From assembly GCA_041309605.1 (NCBI GenBank), contig JBFYZH010000115.1, positions 19,388 to 83,387 on the forward strand: DNA of 64,000 nucleotides, read 5' to 3'. A program made the translations under genes and the position numbers. Source of the DNA: JALOPX01 sp041309605 (GTDB lineage: Bacteria; Krumholzibacteriota; Krumholzibacteriia; Krumholzibacteriales; Krumholzibacteriaceae). Position 1 is the stretch's first letter. Each line of letters opens with the position of its first letter. The notes under the pieces were generated by a model. That model was not told the DNA's origin and ran no database searches. It saw only the letters and a list, made by a program, of their open reading frames with translations. Below, in pieces: positions 34,284 through 44,016 of this stretch.

Positions 34284-35858
34284 ATGATATCCGTGCATGA
34301 AACAGGCGGTAACGCTGTACCGGGAAAGAAGAGTCTTTACAGAAGCGGTTTCTTCGTGGCGCTCGTATCCCTGCTCAGCAAGGGGCTCGGATACCTGCGC
34401 GAGATCGTCCTCGCTTATTATTTCGGCACCGGCGCGGTCGTCGACGCTTTCAGGATAGCGCTCACTGCGGTCCTCCTTCCGGTCAATGTCATCGCCGGCA
34501 GCGGTCTTCAGAACTCGTTCATCCCGGTCTTCCAGACCCTGCTCGCCAAAAAGAGGAGAAGACTCGCCTGGCTCTTCGCCAATCAGCTCTTTTTCATGCT
34601 GATCGTCCTTGGACTCGTCATCTTCGTTCTCGAATATTTCTTCGCCGAAAGATGGGTCTACCTGCTCGCCCCCGGGTTCAACGCGGAGCAGGCCCGGCAC
34701 GCGGTCTTCTTTACACGGATCATGAGCTTTTCCGTCCCTCTGATGACGGCATGTTCCGTCGCCTTCGTCCTGAACTGTTTCTATATATTCAGGATCCCCT
34801 CGCTGCGACCGGTGGTGCAGAATGTCTTTCTGCTCGCCGGGGTGCTCCTGACGGTATACAGGGACAGGTTTGTCTTCATGGGGATCATGTTCCCGATCGC
34901 CTACGTCGTGTTTTTTCTCATGCTCGCGGGCAGCCTCAAGAATTACTGGGAGTTCAGGTTCACTCCGGCGATCAAAAGGTCGCTGGCCGTCTGGTCTGAG
35001 TTTGTACCGGTATGGCTGCCTCTTCTCGGCATGGTCCTGGTCGCGCAGCTCAACGTCTACGTCGACCGCGTCATCGGTTCGCTTCTCGCGGAGGGTTCGG
35101 TGGCTGCGCTGGAATATTCACGTTTCCTGGTGGAGACCCCGGGGATCACTATCGGGATGGGATTCATGAGCGTTTTCCTTCCATACTTCAGCGAACTTTC
35201 GGCCAGGGACGACACGATCCGCCTTCGCCGCGACATCGAACAGATGCTGATTCTCTCCGTCTATATAATGCTCCCGGTCAGTCTCGTCCTTTTCATCTGC
35301 GGCGAAGAGGTGATCCGCCTGGTTTACGGGTACGGAAAATTCGGCGACGCCAGCGTCGCGCTGACGGCGGGCGCGCTCAGGGGGTACTCGATCGGAACCT
35401 GGGCCTATTTTCTCTACATCCCCATTTCCAAGTATTACCAGGCGGTGAAACGGAACGTTCTGCTTCTCGTATGTTTTACGATATCGCTCGCCGTGAACCT
35501 CGCCCTGAACCTGATGCTCTACAAGCGGTACGGCATATGGGGGATCGCCCTTGCGACGAGCGTCTCGCAGATCCTTCTTTTCGCCATGCTGTTTTATTTT
35601 ATGCGCCTTATCGACAGGAAAAGGATCGCGGGGATCATCCTTTACATGACCGTTTCGGCGGCGGTGTCGGGCCTCGCCGCGTGGAGGGTCATGATTCATT
35701 TCGAAAATCATATAGCCCGTGTCGCCGTCGCCGTCGCCGTCGTGGCCGTATCGTGGGTGCTTCTCAACCTGGGGATCGCTCAGATAAGGGAAAGGATATA
35801 CGTTTTGCTGCGCGGCCTTCTGCGCGGGAGGAAGGCGGGTCCGGGCCGCAGGCCCTGA
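34284..35858 (+). CDS. murJ: Lipid II flippase MurJ
   Basis: 524 residues with about 14 membrane helices and MviN-family segments: SLLSKGLGYLREIVLAYYFGTGAVVDAFRIA (start), QNSFIPVF, and the helix-7-to-9 region VYVDRVIGSLLAEGSVAALEYSRFL. It flips the peptidoglycan precursor lipid II across the inner membrane, or a related polysaccharide carrier. A small hairpin (ATCAT and complement) overlaps the ATG. It is followed 49 bases later by a GT4 glycosyltransferase, so a polysaccharide role is also conceivable. Confidence 0.88.
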   Translation: MISVHETGGNAVPGKKSLYRSGFFVALVSLLSKGLGYLREIVLAYYFGTGAVVDAFRIALTAVLLPVNVIAGSGLQNSFIPVFQTLLAKKRRRLAWLFANQLFFMLIVLGLVIFVLEYFFAERWVYLLAPGFNAEQARHAVFFTRIMSFSVPLMTACSVAFVLNCFYIFRIPSLRPVVQNVFLLAGVLLTVYRDRFVFMGIMFPIAYVVFFLMLAGSLKNYWEFRFTPAIKRSLAVWSEFVPVWLPLLGMVLVAQLNVYVDRVIGSLLAEGSVAALEYSRFLVETPGITIGMGFMSVFLPYFSELSARDDTIRLRRDIEQMLILSVYIMLPVSLVLFICGEEVIRLVYGYGKFGDASVALTAGALRGYSIGTWAYFLYIPISKYYQAVKRNVLLLVCFTISLAVNLALNLMLYKRYGIWGIALATSVSQILLFAMLFYFMRLIDRKRIAGIILYMTVSAAVSGLAAWRVMIHFENHIARVAVAVAVVAVSWVLLNLGIAQIRERIYVLLRGLLRGRKAGPGRRP

Positions 35859-35907
35859 TTCGCGGAATGGATGGAGGGGCGGGCCGCTCGCCCCCGGGGA
35901 GTCGAAT

Positions 35908-37068
35908 ATGAAGATCCTGCTCGTGACAAGGGGTTTCGGTAAAAGCGGAGGGATATCGCGGACCTCGCTGGAGGCGGCTGAGCAGCTTGCCCGCAGGGGC
36001 CACTTCGTCACCGTAATCGCCAGCCAGGCGGACCGCGGTTACCGCTTTCCGAATATCAGGATCGTCCGCATTCGCCTCCTGAAAATCCCCTTCGCCCGCG
36101 GAACGAAGCTGAAGAATCTCGTCGAGGTTCCGCAATTCGTCTTCCTCAGCACCCTGCGCGTGCTCATGATGAGGAAGAGGTACGATGTCGTCTGGAACAA
36201 GGGGAACGCCCAGTGCCTCCTCCAGGACGTGATCACCGCGGAGAGCTGCCACCATGCCTGGATCAGGGAGAAGGAGGTGGCCGGCGAAAAGAAACACCGT
36301 TGGTATCCCCTTCACAGGTTCGTCCTGTGGGCGGAGCGGAGGAACTACGGTCCGGGCCGGTTCAGGAGGATAACCGCGATATCGCGGATGCTTAAAAGGG
36401 ACATAATGGAAAGTTACCCGTTTCTATCCCCGGACGACATCGAAGTGATCCGAAACGGCGTCAACTTCAAGGATTTCGCCTTCGACGAAACCGCCGGCAG
36501 GGAGGTTCGGAGAAGCCACTCGATCCCCGAAGACCATTTTGTTCTGCTCTTCGTCGGCTGGGAGTTCGACCGCAAGGGGCTTGGGCATGTTATAAGGGCC
36601 CTTCCGCTGATCAGGGGAGGCCGCGTCAGGCTTCTCGTTGTCGGCGCCTCGAAAAATCGAAAGTACGAATCGATCGCCGAAGCGGCGGGGGTGTCGAATA
36701 TGATCGCATGGTGCGGAGCGGTCGAAGATACGCGCGGGTTTTACAGCGCGGCCGATTTCTTCGTTTTCCCGACGAGGATGGACGCCTTCGGCCTTGTCGT
36801 GCTGGAGGCGATGTGCGCGGGAAATATCGTCATTACTTCGAGGATGGCCGGCGCCTCCGAACTGATACTGAACGGGGAGAACGGATTCATCCTCGAGGAC
36901 TACGAGTCGGCCGCTGGAATAGCGGAGGCGATCGACCGCGTGATCGCCGACGAGGCTCTGCGCTCGATGATCAGCGAGAAAGCTGTTATCACCGCGGCGG
37001 AAAACGATTGGGAAAAGATCGCCGGACGGTATGAAAGGCTTTTCGAATCTCTTCGCTCAACGGTATAA
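35908..37068 (+). CDS. Glycosyltransferase family 4
   Basis: 386 residues, GT-B fold. N-terminal GFGKSGGISRTSLE near residue 10, a middle VIRNGVNFKDF, the donor site LLFVGWEFDRKGLGHVIRAL, and the GT4 region with Asp292 (where the first Glu of EX7E usually sits) and Glu300 in DAFGLVVLEAMCAG. It likely adds a hexose to LPS or another cell-surface glycan. The 3' end overlaps the convergent beta-helix gene by 12 bases. Confidence 0.86.
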   Translation: MKILLVTRGFGKSGGISRTSLEAAEQLARRGHFVTVIASQADRGYRFPNIRIVRIRLLKIPFARGTKLKNLVEVPQFVFLSTLRVLMMRKRYDVVWNKGNAQCLLQDVITAESCHHAWIREKEVAGEKKHRWYPLHRFVLWAERRNYGPGRFRRITAISRMLKRDIMESYPFLSPDDIEVIRNGVNFKDFAFDETAGREVRRSHSIPEDHFVLLFVGWEFDRKGLGHVIRALPLIRGGRVRLLVVGASKNRKYESIAEAAGVSNMIAWCGAVEDTRGFYSAADFFVFPTRMDAFGLVVLEAMCAGNIVITSRMAGASELILNGENGFILEDYESAAGIAEAIDRVIADEALRSMISEKAVITAAENDWEKIAGRYERLFESLRSTV

Positions 37069-38229
37069 CGTCTTGACGGCCCCCCAGGTCGATTCCCGGG
37101 CGGAAACGGTTCCGCAACCGGCGTTGAATGCCCCGATGATCGAACAGAAGGGCGCGCCCGGCACGTTCCCGGGGAAACACGGGGAGTCTCTCCTGAGCTG
37201 GAAGTTCCTCGAATCGACGCTGCCGCAGAAAAGGGGATCTGCCGAGAAGTTGCCCCCCTCGTCCGCCAGAAGGCCCGGCAGGGCGTCTCCCCCCGCATTA
37301 CCGAAAAGATCGCTGCATCCGATGCTACCGGTCGATCCGGACCCCATATCGAAAAGATACCCGTGGTTGAAGGCCAGTATCGACCTGTAGATATTTATAC
37401 CGGAAGTATTGGAGATCGTGACCACCGCCCCGCCGTTGGAATCGTCGCATATCGTGCATTCGCTCATGTCCATGTAGCCGTTACCGAAGTTGAAGACCGC
37501 GCTGCCCCCGTTTTCGGCCTTGTTCCCATGGAAGACGCAATCGGTGACGCTGGCCGTGCAATTATAGACCAGAATCGCCCCTCCTCCGCCGGCCGCGGTA
37601 TTGCCATCCAGGGTGCACCCGGTTATGTTTATCGAGCCTGTCCCGTTCCAGAGCGATATCGCCCCTCCGGAGTCGTAGGCCGTGTTGTTCCTGAAAAGAC
37701 AGTTTTCCGCCTTGAAATTCTGGTCGTTGATGACGCAGGAAATCCCTCCTCCGTACAGGGCCCGGTTGGCGACGAAGATGCAGTCGCGAACCGTCTCGCC
37801 CGGGATGTGAGTGAAGAAGCCTCCACCGACGTTGTCTCCGAAATCGGGAGCCTCGCCCCCCGTTATCGTGAATCCTTCGACGGTGACATGGTTCATGGCG
37901 TGGCAGTAGATCACCCTCGACTGGTACTCTGCGTCGAGCGTGGTCGCTTCGGGCCCCATCTCGCTGCGGAGGGTCAGATAATGGTTCCTCGTTCTGAATC
38001 TGATCATGCCGGCCTCTTCGCCGTTTCCCTGGCTCGTCCACGAATAATAACCGGGGCCGACAAGTATCTCGTCGCCGACTCCGGCCGTGTCTATCGCCGC
38101 CTGTATGGTGGGCATGTCTCCGGAACCGTCCGAACTGACGTACCATACGCGTGCCAGCGCTCCGGCGGGCTGCAGAGTGTCAACAATCAAGGGCAGCATT
38201 GACAGGATGAACAGGCGAAGATTATTCAT
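37057..38229 (-). CDS. Exported right-handed beta-helix protein (DUF1565/pectate-lyase-like repeats)
   Basis: 390 residues from the ATG at 38229 (an upstream ATG adds eight residues). A signal peptide (LFILSMLPLIVDTLQPAGALA) is followed by WYVSSDGSGDMPTIQAAIDTAGVGDEILV, the usual opening of beta-helix surface proteins, and then many short rungs with NTA, GGGI and S..NC patterns (GGGFFTHIPGETVRDCIFV, GGAISLWN, GGGAILVYNC). Such proteins bind or cleave polysaccharides. No catalytic residues can be assigned. It converges on the GT4 gene with a short overlap. Confidence 0.8.
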   Translation of the reverse strand: MNNLRLFILSMLPLIVDTLQPAGALARVWYVSSDGSGDMPTIQAAIDTAGVGDEILVGPGYYSWTSQGNGEEAGMIRFRTRNHYLTLRSEMGPEATTLDAEYQSRVIYCHAMNHVTVEGFTITGGEAPDFGDNVGGGFFTHIPGETVRDCIFVANRALYGGGISCVINDQNFKAENCLFRNNTAYDSGGAISLWNGTGSINITGCTLDGNTAAGGGGAILVYNCTASVTDCVFHGNKAENGGSAVFNFGNGYMDMSECTICDDSNGGAVVTISNTSGINIYRSILAFNHGYLFDMGSGSTGSIGCSDLFGNAGGDALPGLLADEGGNFSADPLFCGSVDSRNFQLRRDSPCFPGNVPGAPFCSIIGAFNAGCGTVSARESTWGAVKTLYR

Positions 38230-38465
38230 GGAGGGCCCCTTTCCTTTGACCAAAAGATACCGATTCGGCCGGGCCCGGTCAAGACGGATACAATACCATC
38301 GGTGACACTACGGCGGAGTCTCGTTTCCACGACCGCTACGGGGATAAATCGGATTTGAAACGCTCCCAACGACGAAACCGGTCTTTTTTTTGAATAAAAA
38401 TCCACCGCCGGCGGTATTCTATCCGGGTATCAGAGGGACCTTTTCATGATGGAGGAGATGTCGAG

Positions 38466-39761
38466 ATGCCAGTCGGGAAGAAGACACTGCTGAAGGTTCT
38501 ATTGGCGGTCGTCGCGGTGTTCGTCATATTGAGCGGATCCATTTTCGCCCTGATCTATTTTCAGGTAAGCCGTCTGAAGGGCACAATCGGCAGTTGCGAA
38601 CTGGAAAGCTCGCGATTCGTCGAGGAGATACCCTTCTCCTATATCAACGGTGTTATCGTGGTAAAGGCGAGGGTCAACGGTAGTGCCAGGGATTTGGAAT
38701 TCATCCTCGACACGGGAGCTCCGACGATCCTTTCCTCGGCCGCCGTCAAGGAATTGGGCATAGAGGACATCACCCCATCCTTCGTCACGGAACGTTCGAC
38801 GGGGACGCTCGTCGAAAGCAGGTTTTACAGGATAGACAGGCTCGAGCTGGGGGATGCCGTTTTTTCGGATGTCGGCGCCATGTCGATGGACAGCTCGATG
38901 ATGGGAAGACTCTCCTGCATGGCGGCGGACGGGATCCTCGGATGCAACCTGGCGGGCGCCTGCTGCATGCGGATCGATTACAAGGCGAAAAAGATCGTTA
39001 TCACCGACGACATCGGTAGACTGGGGAAGGTTGCCGGAGCCTTCGACGTCGGTTTCAGGACCGAAACACAGAAGACCCCCATCGTGCGGATCGTACTCTG
39101 CGACAGCATCCCGGTCGACGTCACGTTCGACACAGGCTGCAACGGCACTCTCAGGCTCCATTCGCCCGAGATCTGCTCGCGGTTGACGGTCGACCGGCCC
39201 AGCCGGTGCGCCCGCAGGATAGGCAGGCCGGCGTTCACGGTAAAAGGCGAAAGCCCGCCCGATTCGACGGTGGCGGAGATCCTTTTTCTCGCCGACAGGG
39301 TGTCCCTCGGGGACACCGTTTTGACCGATATTCCCCTCGAACTGTCGATGGGGACGGTCGAGGGCGGGAAAAACCTTCTCGGAAACAGGTTTCTCGAGAA
39401 TTTCATCGTGACACTCGATTACCTGAACGAACGGATATGGTTTGCGCCCGCCGCGGAGGTGGGATTCTTCCTCGTCGAGCCGGTTACGGGGCTCGGTTTC
39501 GGCCCTTCCGGGGGCGTCGTGCTGGTGAGTACGGTATACGAAGGCTCCCAGGCGGCCGCCTGCGGGATAAGCCCGGGCGACACGGTCGCCTCGATAAACG
39601 GCAGAGACGTATCGCGCCTTTCCCCGGAGGAGGAATGCGGAATGTTCAGGGGCGAGCTTAAATTTGTCGATGACGGCGAGGAATCCGTTTCCATCGGGAT
39701 CGTCAAAAACGGAAAACGGGATCTTTTCATTCTGGCACGGTTCGACCCGCTGGGAAGGTAG
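38466..39761 (+). CDS. Membrane-anchored aspartyl protease-like protein with PDZ domain
   Basis: 431 residues. One N-terminal membrane helix (VLLAVVAVFVILSGSIFALIYF). Two retropepsin-like lobes follow: FILDTGAPTILSS near residue 79 and VTFDTGCNGTLRL near residue 220, each with the catalytic DTG. A PDZ domain (about 335-431) follows, with GLGFGPSGGVVLV and ISPGDTVASINGRDV. It resembles bacterial aspartyl-protease-PDZ proteins of unknown substrate. GGAGGAG lies nine bases before the ATG. About 210 bases upstream (38254-38465) contain no gene. Confidence 0.85.
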   Translation: MPVGKKTLLKVLLAVVAVFVILSGSIFALIYFQVSRLKGTIGSCELESSRFVEEIPFSYINGVIVVKARVNGSARDLEFILDTGAPTILSSAAVKELGIEDITPSFVTERSTGTLVESRFYRIDRLELGDAVFSDVGAMSMDSSMMGRLSCMAADGILGCNLAGACCMRIDYKAKKIVITDDIGRLGKVAGAFDVGFRTETQKTPIVRIVLCDSIPVDVTFDTGCNGTLRLHSPEICSRLTVDRPSRCARRIGRPAFTVKGESPPDSTVAEILFLADRVSLGDTVLTDIPLELSMGTVEGGKNLLGNRFLENFIVTLDYLNERIWFAPAAEVGFFLVEPVTGLGFGPSGGVVLVSTVYEGSQAAACGISPGDTVASINGRDVSRLSPEEECGMFRGELKFVDDGEESVSIGIVKNGKRDLFILARFDPLGR

Positions 39762-39973
39762 AAATTCTCAGACCCCGGATATGCGATACTGACATGCGGA
39801 CAATCGGCCCGCGCTTTGCCGCGGCCGGGGGGCGGCAGGTTCGGCGGTGCGACCATGCGTCCAGCGCGACCATGCGTCCGCACTTGACCGCCGTCTTTTC
39901 TTCTGATACCTTCGTAATCCTTGTCGAAAAAGGTATGAAATCCACCTGTCGATGACTGAACAGGAGGTTGGCC

Positions 39974-41662
39974 GTGAGGAAACTGCGCTTGTCCATGATC
40001 CTGTTGACGGTCGTATCAATCTCATCCGGGTTTGTTTCATGCGGGAAGGATTACAACATGGAATTCAGGCAATTCGTCGAAAACCATACATTGAAGGTCA
40101 GTCAACTGGAGAAGCAGGGGAGCCTCGCCTACTGGGAAGCCTCGAGGAGCGGAAGGGAGGAGGATTTCCTGGAGTTTTCGCGCGTGCAGATGGAGCTTGA
40201 AAAGATTTATACCAGCAGCGCGGAATTCGAATACATAAAGGAGATCAGGGCGGGAAGACGTCTCGGGGACCCGCAGCTCAAGCGCATCGCCGACCTTCTG
40301 TACCTGAAGTACGTCGGCAACCAGGTCGATCCGGCCATCCTCCAGAGGATCGTCGACCTGTCGAGCAGGGTCGAGAATCGTTTCAGCGTCTACAGGCCGG
40401 TCGTCGACGGGAAGGAACTGACGACGAACGAGGTCTATTCGATCCTCAGGGAGAGTACGGACAGCGCCTGGAGGAAAAAGGTCTGGGAGGCGAGCAAAAG
40501 GGTCGGACCGGTTGTGATCGAAGATCTTATGGAACTTGTAAGGGCCAGGAACGAATCGGCCAGGGCCGCCGGGTTCGATAATTACTACCAGATGTCGATG
40601 ACCCTTTCGGAACAGGACGAGGAAAAGCTCGCCGCGGTTTTCGAGGAGCTCGAAAGGCTTACGCGCGAGCCTTTTCTCGCCCTGAAGAAGGAACTCGATT
40701 CCGAACTGTCGAAAAGGTACGGGATCGGTCCGGAAGAGATGCGCCCCTGGCACTACCAGGACCCGTATTTCCAGGAAGCGCCGGCTGTCGGCGAGGTCGA
40801 TTTCGACAGGTACTACAAGGGAAAGGATATAGCGGAGCTGGCGACCGCCTTCTACGCGGGGCTGGGCATGCCCGTCGAGGATATCATCTCGCGAAGCGAC
40901 CTCTACGAGCGCGAAGGGAAAAATCCCCACGCCTTCTGTACCGACATCGACAGGTTGGGGGACATAAGGATCCTCTGCAACCTCGCAGGCAACAGCCAGT
41001 GGATGGAGACGATGCTCCACGAGCTGGGACACGGGGTGTACGACAAGTACATAGACAGGACGCTTCCATGGCTTCTCAGAAGTTTTCCGCACCTGTGCCT
41101 TACCGAAGCGTCAGCCATGTTTTTCGGACGGCTCTCGCAGGATCCGGGATGGATGAAATCCACCCTCGGGCTGGGCGGTGAAGAAATAGCCAGGATAACC
41201 CCGGCGCTGAAAAAATCGCTTCGAACCAAGCAGCTGATCTTCGCGCGCTGGGTGCAGGTGATGTTCAATTTCGAGAGGGAACTCTACAGGAATCCCGACC
41301 AGGATCTCAACAAGCTCTGGTGGGACCTCAAGGAAAAATACCAGTTCGTCAAAAGGCCCGAAGGGCGCGACGAGCCCGATTTCGCGGCCAAGATTCATAT
41401 CATCTCCTCGCCGGTTTATTACCACAATTACATGCTGGGCGAGATGATCGCTTCGCAGCTCGGGGATTTTCTGCAAAGGCGCCTTGCCGAAGAAGGCGGC
41501 GCGGCGGGTATATACGGCAACAGGGCGGTCGGTGACTTCTTCAGGGAAAAGGTATACGGGCCGGGCAATATCCTCCCATGGGACGAGCATGTGAAGAAGG
41601 TGACCGGAGAACAGCTGACGGCGAAGTATTTCGTCGGGCAGTTCGTGGAGGGACAGGATTGA
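39974..41662 (+). CDS. M2/M3-like zinc metallopeptidase lipoprotein
   Basis: 562 residues from a GTG six bases after AGGAGG; a TTG at 39968 is too close to it. A lipoprotein signal ends at FVSCG. The zinc site is HELGH (His349-His353) with the third ligand Glu378 in LTEASAMFFG, spacing typical of gluzincins such as angiotensin-converting-enzyme-like M2 and oligopeptidase M3. It should trim peptides in the periplasm. The stop overlaps the next start by TTGA. Confidence 0.85.
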   Translation: MRKLRLSMILLTVVSISSGFVSCGKDYNMEFRQFVENHTLKVSQLEKQGSLAYWEASRSGREEDFLEFSRVQMELEKIYTSSAEFEYIKEIRAGRRLGDPQLKRIADLLYLKYVGNQVDPAILQRIVDLSSRVENRFSVYRPVVDGKELTTNEVYSILRESTDSAWRKKVWEASKRVGPVVIEDLMELVRARNESARAAGFDNYYQMSMTLSEQDEEKLAAVFEELERLTREPFLALKKELDSELSKRYGIGPEEMRPWHYQDPYFQEAPAVGEVDFDRYYKGKDIAELATAFYAGLGMPVEDIISRSDLYEREGKNPHAFCTDIDRLGDIRILCNLAGNSQWMETMLHELGHGVYDKYIDRTLPWLLRSFPHLCLTEASAMFFGRLSQDPGWMKSTLGLGGEEIARITPALKKSLRTKQLIFARWVQVMFNFERELYRNPDQDLNKLWWDLKEKYQFVKRPEGRDEPDFAAKIHIISSPVYYHNYMLGEMIASQLGDFLQRRLAEEGGAAGIYGNRAVGDFFREKVYGPGNILPWDEHVKKVTGEQLTAKYFVGQFVEGQD

Positions 41663-42501
41663 TCTGGCTTCTTCCGGCAGCCGCATGTTCGATATTGATC
41701 GCCGTGATCCTCAAGATAAACGAGGGCCGGGGCGGCGACAGGCTGCTGATGGCCGGGGCGAACTATATAACGGCCTCCCTGCTCGGTCTTCTGCTTCTGA
41801 GCGGCAGGCCGGGAACACCCTCGGGCGCCACACTGGGTCTTGGAGCGGTGACGGGCGTCGACTACGTACTGGCCATACTTGTCCTTATGACCGGAATATC
41901 GAGAGGCCCGCTGGCCGTGCCGGTCACGGTAATGAGGCTGTCGGTGGCCGTCCCGGTTGTCGCCTCGATCTTCCTGTGGAACGAAAAACCTTCGCCGGCA
42001 CAGTGGGGCGGGATAGCGCTCGGCATCGTCGCGATTACACTGTTCGGCATGGGGATTTCGCCCGGGGCGGGTAAAACGGGCGCGAAACGGGGTTTCTGGC
42101 CGCTCATGCTTGCGATCTTCGTCCTGACGGGGCTTGCCAGCGTTCTTCTAAAGACCTTCAGCGAGATTTCATCCGACTCCGAACGCCTCCAGTTCACCTG
42201 GATTCTCTTCACCTTCGCGGGGCTGTTCACATGGCTGCTCATCTTGAGCATCAGGATCCCCTTTGATCGAAGGACATTCATTCTGGGGATGCTGCTCGGC
42301 GTGCCGAACCTTTTCAGCACCTTCTTTACGCTCAAAGCGCTCCAGGGAGTACCCGCCTCGATCGTATTTCCTTTTATCAACGTTACGGTTATATTCGGGG
42401 CGACCGTGCTTGGATTCGTCATATGGAGGGAGCGTTTAGGCGGCAGGGCGATCGCGGGACTGGTGCTCGCGGCCGCCGCACTCGTGTTATTGCCTCTGTA
42501 A
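41659..42501 (+). CDS. EamA/DMT-superfamily transporter
   Basis: 280 residues with about ten hydrophobic segments in two homologous halves (N half to about residue 140, then a second set). Starts at a TTG overlapping the peptidase stop by four bases. Members export amino acids, nucleotides or sugars; the substrate is unknown. Together with the peptidase it could form a scavenging or export pair. Confidence 0.72.
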   Translation: MIWLLPAAACSILIAVILKINEGRGGDRLLMAGANYITASLLGLLLLSGRPGTPSGATLGLGAVTGVDYVLAILVLMTGISRGPLAVPVTVMRLSVAVPVVASIFLWNEKPSPAQWGGIALGIVAITLFGMGISPGAGKTGAKRGFWPLMLAIFVLTGLASVLLKTFSEISSDSERLQFTWILFTFAGLFTWLLILSIRIPFDRRTFILGMLLGVPNLFSTFFTLKALQGVPASIVFPFINVTVIFGATVLGFVIWRERLGGRAIAGLVLAAAALVLLPL

Positions 42502-42590
42502 CGGCGTTATTGCCCCCATAACCGCGCCGGTCCGTCAAAAGGGGAAAATGAGAAGAATTGTCATTTCAAAATCGGGTTTTTACACGATTC

Positions 42591-42619
42591 TTGCAGGAAT
42601 ACTTCCGTGGAAGTATTAT
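42591..42619 (+). promoter_or_regulatory. Promoter with palindromic spacer
   Basis: TTGCAG (42591-42596) and TATTAT (42614-42619) are 17 bases apart. The spacer holds a perfect palindrome AATACTTCC-GT-GGAAGTATT (42598-42617), so a regulator binding there would block or remodel the promoter. The start codon follows 20 bases later. Confidence 0.55.
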
Positions 42620-42639
42620 CTTTTGCGGGAGGATCAAGA

Positions 42640-43563
42640 ATGAGACAAATAATGAATAATAGATGGACCGCGATGGTCGCCGCGGCAGTGTTGTTCCTTA
42701 TGGTGACCTCGATTGCCTCGTGCGGCAGCGAAGATCCCGCCTCCCCCGATCCGACCGGCGATGACACGACCATGGTCGGGGATACAACAATGATAATCGA
42801 CCATACGTGCTGCGATATATCTCTGATCCCGCGGCAGGCGATCCAGGATGCCATAGATACTCTTGTCATTGCGTATGGACACACCTCGCACGGAAGCCAG
42901 CTCGTTACCGGAATGGATGGTCTCGCCGATTTTCTCGGCGACGACCTGTATTCCTGGTCGTCGAATGGCGCGAACGGGACTTTGCAACTGAGGGACAAAC
43001 CGTTTCCCAACGATCTTGGATATTCATCCTGGGAACCGGATACAAGATCTTATCTCAACAGCCATCCCGAGGTGAACGTGATCATATGGTCCTGGTGCGG
43101 GCAGGTCTCCTACGCTTCGGAAGCCGTGATCGATCAATATCTCGACGATATGACCGCTCTCGAGAACGATTATCCGAACGTCAGTTTCGTTTACATGACC
43201 GGCCACCTCGACGGATCGGCGTACGGGAGCAATACGTTCCTGCGCAACCGGCAGATACGCGAATACTGCCTGGCCAACGACAAGATTCTCTACGACTTCA
43301 ACGATATCGAATCTTACGATCCCGACGGCGTCTACTACGCGAACCGCAGGGCGAACGATAACTGCGATTACGACAGCGACGGCGATGGAACGCTTAAAAT
43401 CGGCGTGGACGCCAATTGGGCCGTCGACTGGCAGAACGCGCATACGGGCGAGTGGTACGATTGCGCGGCTGCTCATACCCGGCCGCTTAACGGAAATCTC
43501 AAAGCCTACGCCGCCTGGTGGTTGTGGGCGAGGCTCGGAGGATGGGACGGTTCCACCGAATAA
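42640..43563 (+). CDS. Lipoprotein with TSHG motif, unknown function
   Basis: 307 residues from the ATG at 42640 with GGGAGGATC upstream. A signal peptide ends at ASCG. The domain has YGHTSHGSQL near residue 87, a WSWCGQ segment near 157, TGHLDG near 190 and an Asp-rich DYDSDGDG calcium loop near 245. The pattern His-Ser-His-Gly, Trp-Cys and a His-Asp pair resembles a secreted hydrolase of SGNH type, but I cannot assign a family. It is conserved in layout with other proteins of this lineage only by guess. Confidence 0.5.
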   Translation: MRQIMNNRWTAMVAAAVLFLMVTSIASCGSEDPASPDPTGDDTTMVGDTTMIIDHTCCDISLIPRQAIQDAIDTLVIAYGHTSHGSQLVTGMDGLADFLGDDLYSWSSNGANGTLQLRDKPFPNDLGYSSWEPDTRSYLNSHPEVNVIIWSWCGQVSYASEAVIDQYLDDMTALENDYPNVSFVYMTGHLDGSAYGSNTFLRNRQIREYCLANDKILYDFNDIESYDPDGVYYANRRANDNCDYDSDGDGTLKIGVDANWAVDWQNAHTGEWYDCAAAHTRPLNGNLKAYAAWWLWARLGGWDGSTE

Positions 43564-43616
43564 TCGAAGCTTCGCGGGAATGCCCGAGCCGGGGGCGGAT
43601 AAGTCGATTTTTACTC

Positions 43617-43645
43617 TTGACTTGGAGCCGGACGTTTGTTATAAA
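43617..43645 (+). promoter_or_regulatory. Promoter of rplU-rpmA
   Basis: TTGACT (43617-43622) and TATAAA (43640-43645) are separated by 17 bases. AGGAGG lies 10 bases before the GTG start of rplU. Confidence 0.65.
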
Positions 43646-43681
43646 TGTATCTCTTTGTGGTATTTCAGGAGGTCAGGATAA

Positions 43682-43993
43682 GTGTACGCGGTCATAAATC
43701 TGGCTGGCAAACAGTTTACGGTAAAACCTGAGGACAAAATCCGGGTTCCTCTGCTCGACGCCGAGGTCGGGAGTGTCATAAGATGCGATAATGTGCTCCT
43801 TTATTCGGATGGGGACGATATACGTATCGGAAAACCGAAGCTCGATAATATCAATGTGACGGCCGAGATCGTGAGCCACGGCCGGGAAAAGAAGATCCTC
43901 GTATTCAAGATGAAGCGAAGGAAGAATTACCGAAAAAAGAATGGCCACCGCCAGGATTTCACCCTTTTGAAGATAAAAGGGATAGAGGTATAG
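43682..43993 (+). CDS. rplU: Ribosomal protein L21
   Basis: 103 residues: MYAVINLAGKQFTV at the start and KRRKNYRKKNGHRQ near residue 78 are the L21 signatures. Starts at GTG. It binds 23S rRNA in the 50S subunit. Followed 23 bases later by rpmA, the standard pairing. Confidence 0.97.
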   Translation: MYAVINLAGKQFTVKPEDKIRVPLLDAEVGSVIRCDNVLLYSDGDDIRIGKPKLDNINVTAEIVSHGREKKILVFKMKRRKNYRKKNGHRQDFTLLKIKGIEV

Positions 43994-44016
43994 GCGGCAG
44001 GGGGAGCTGAAACGAT

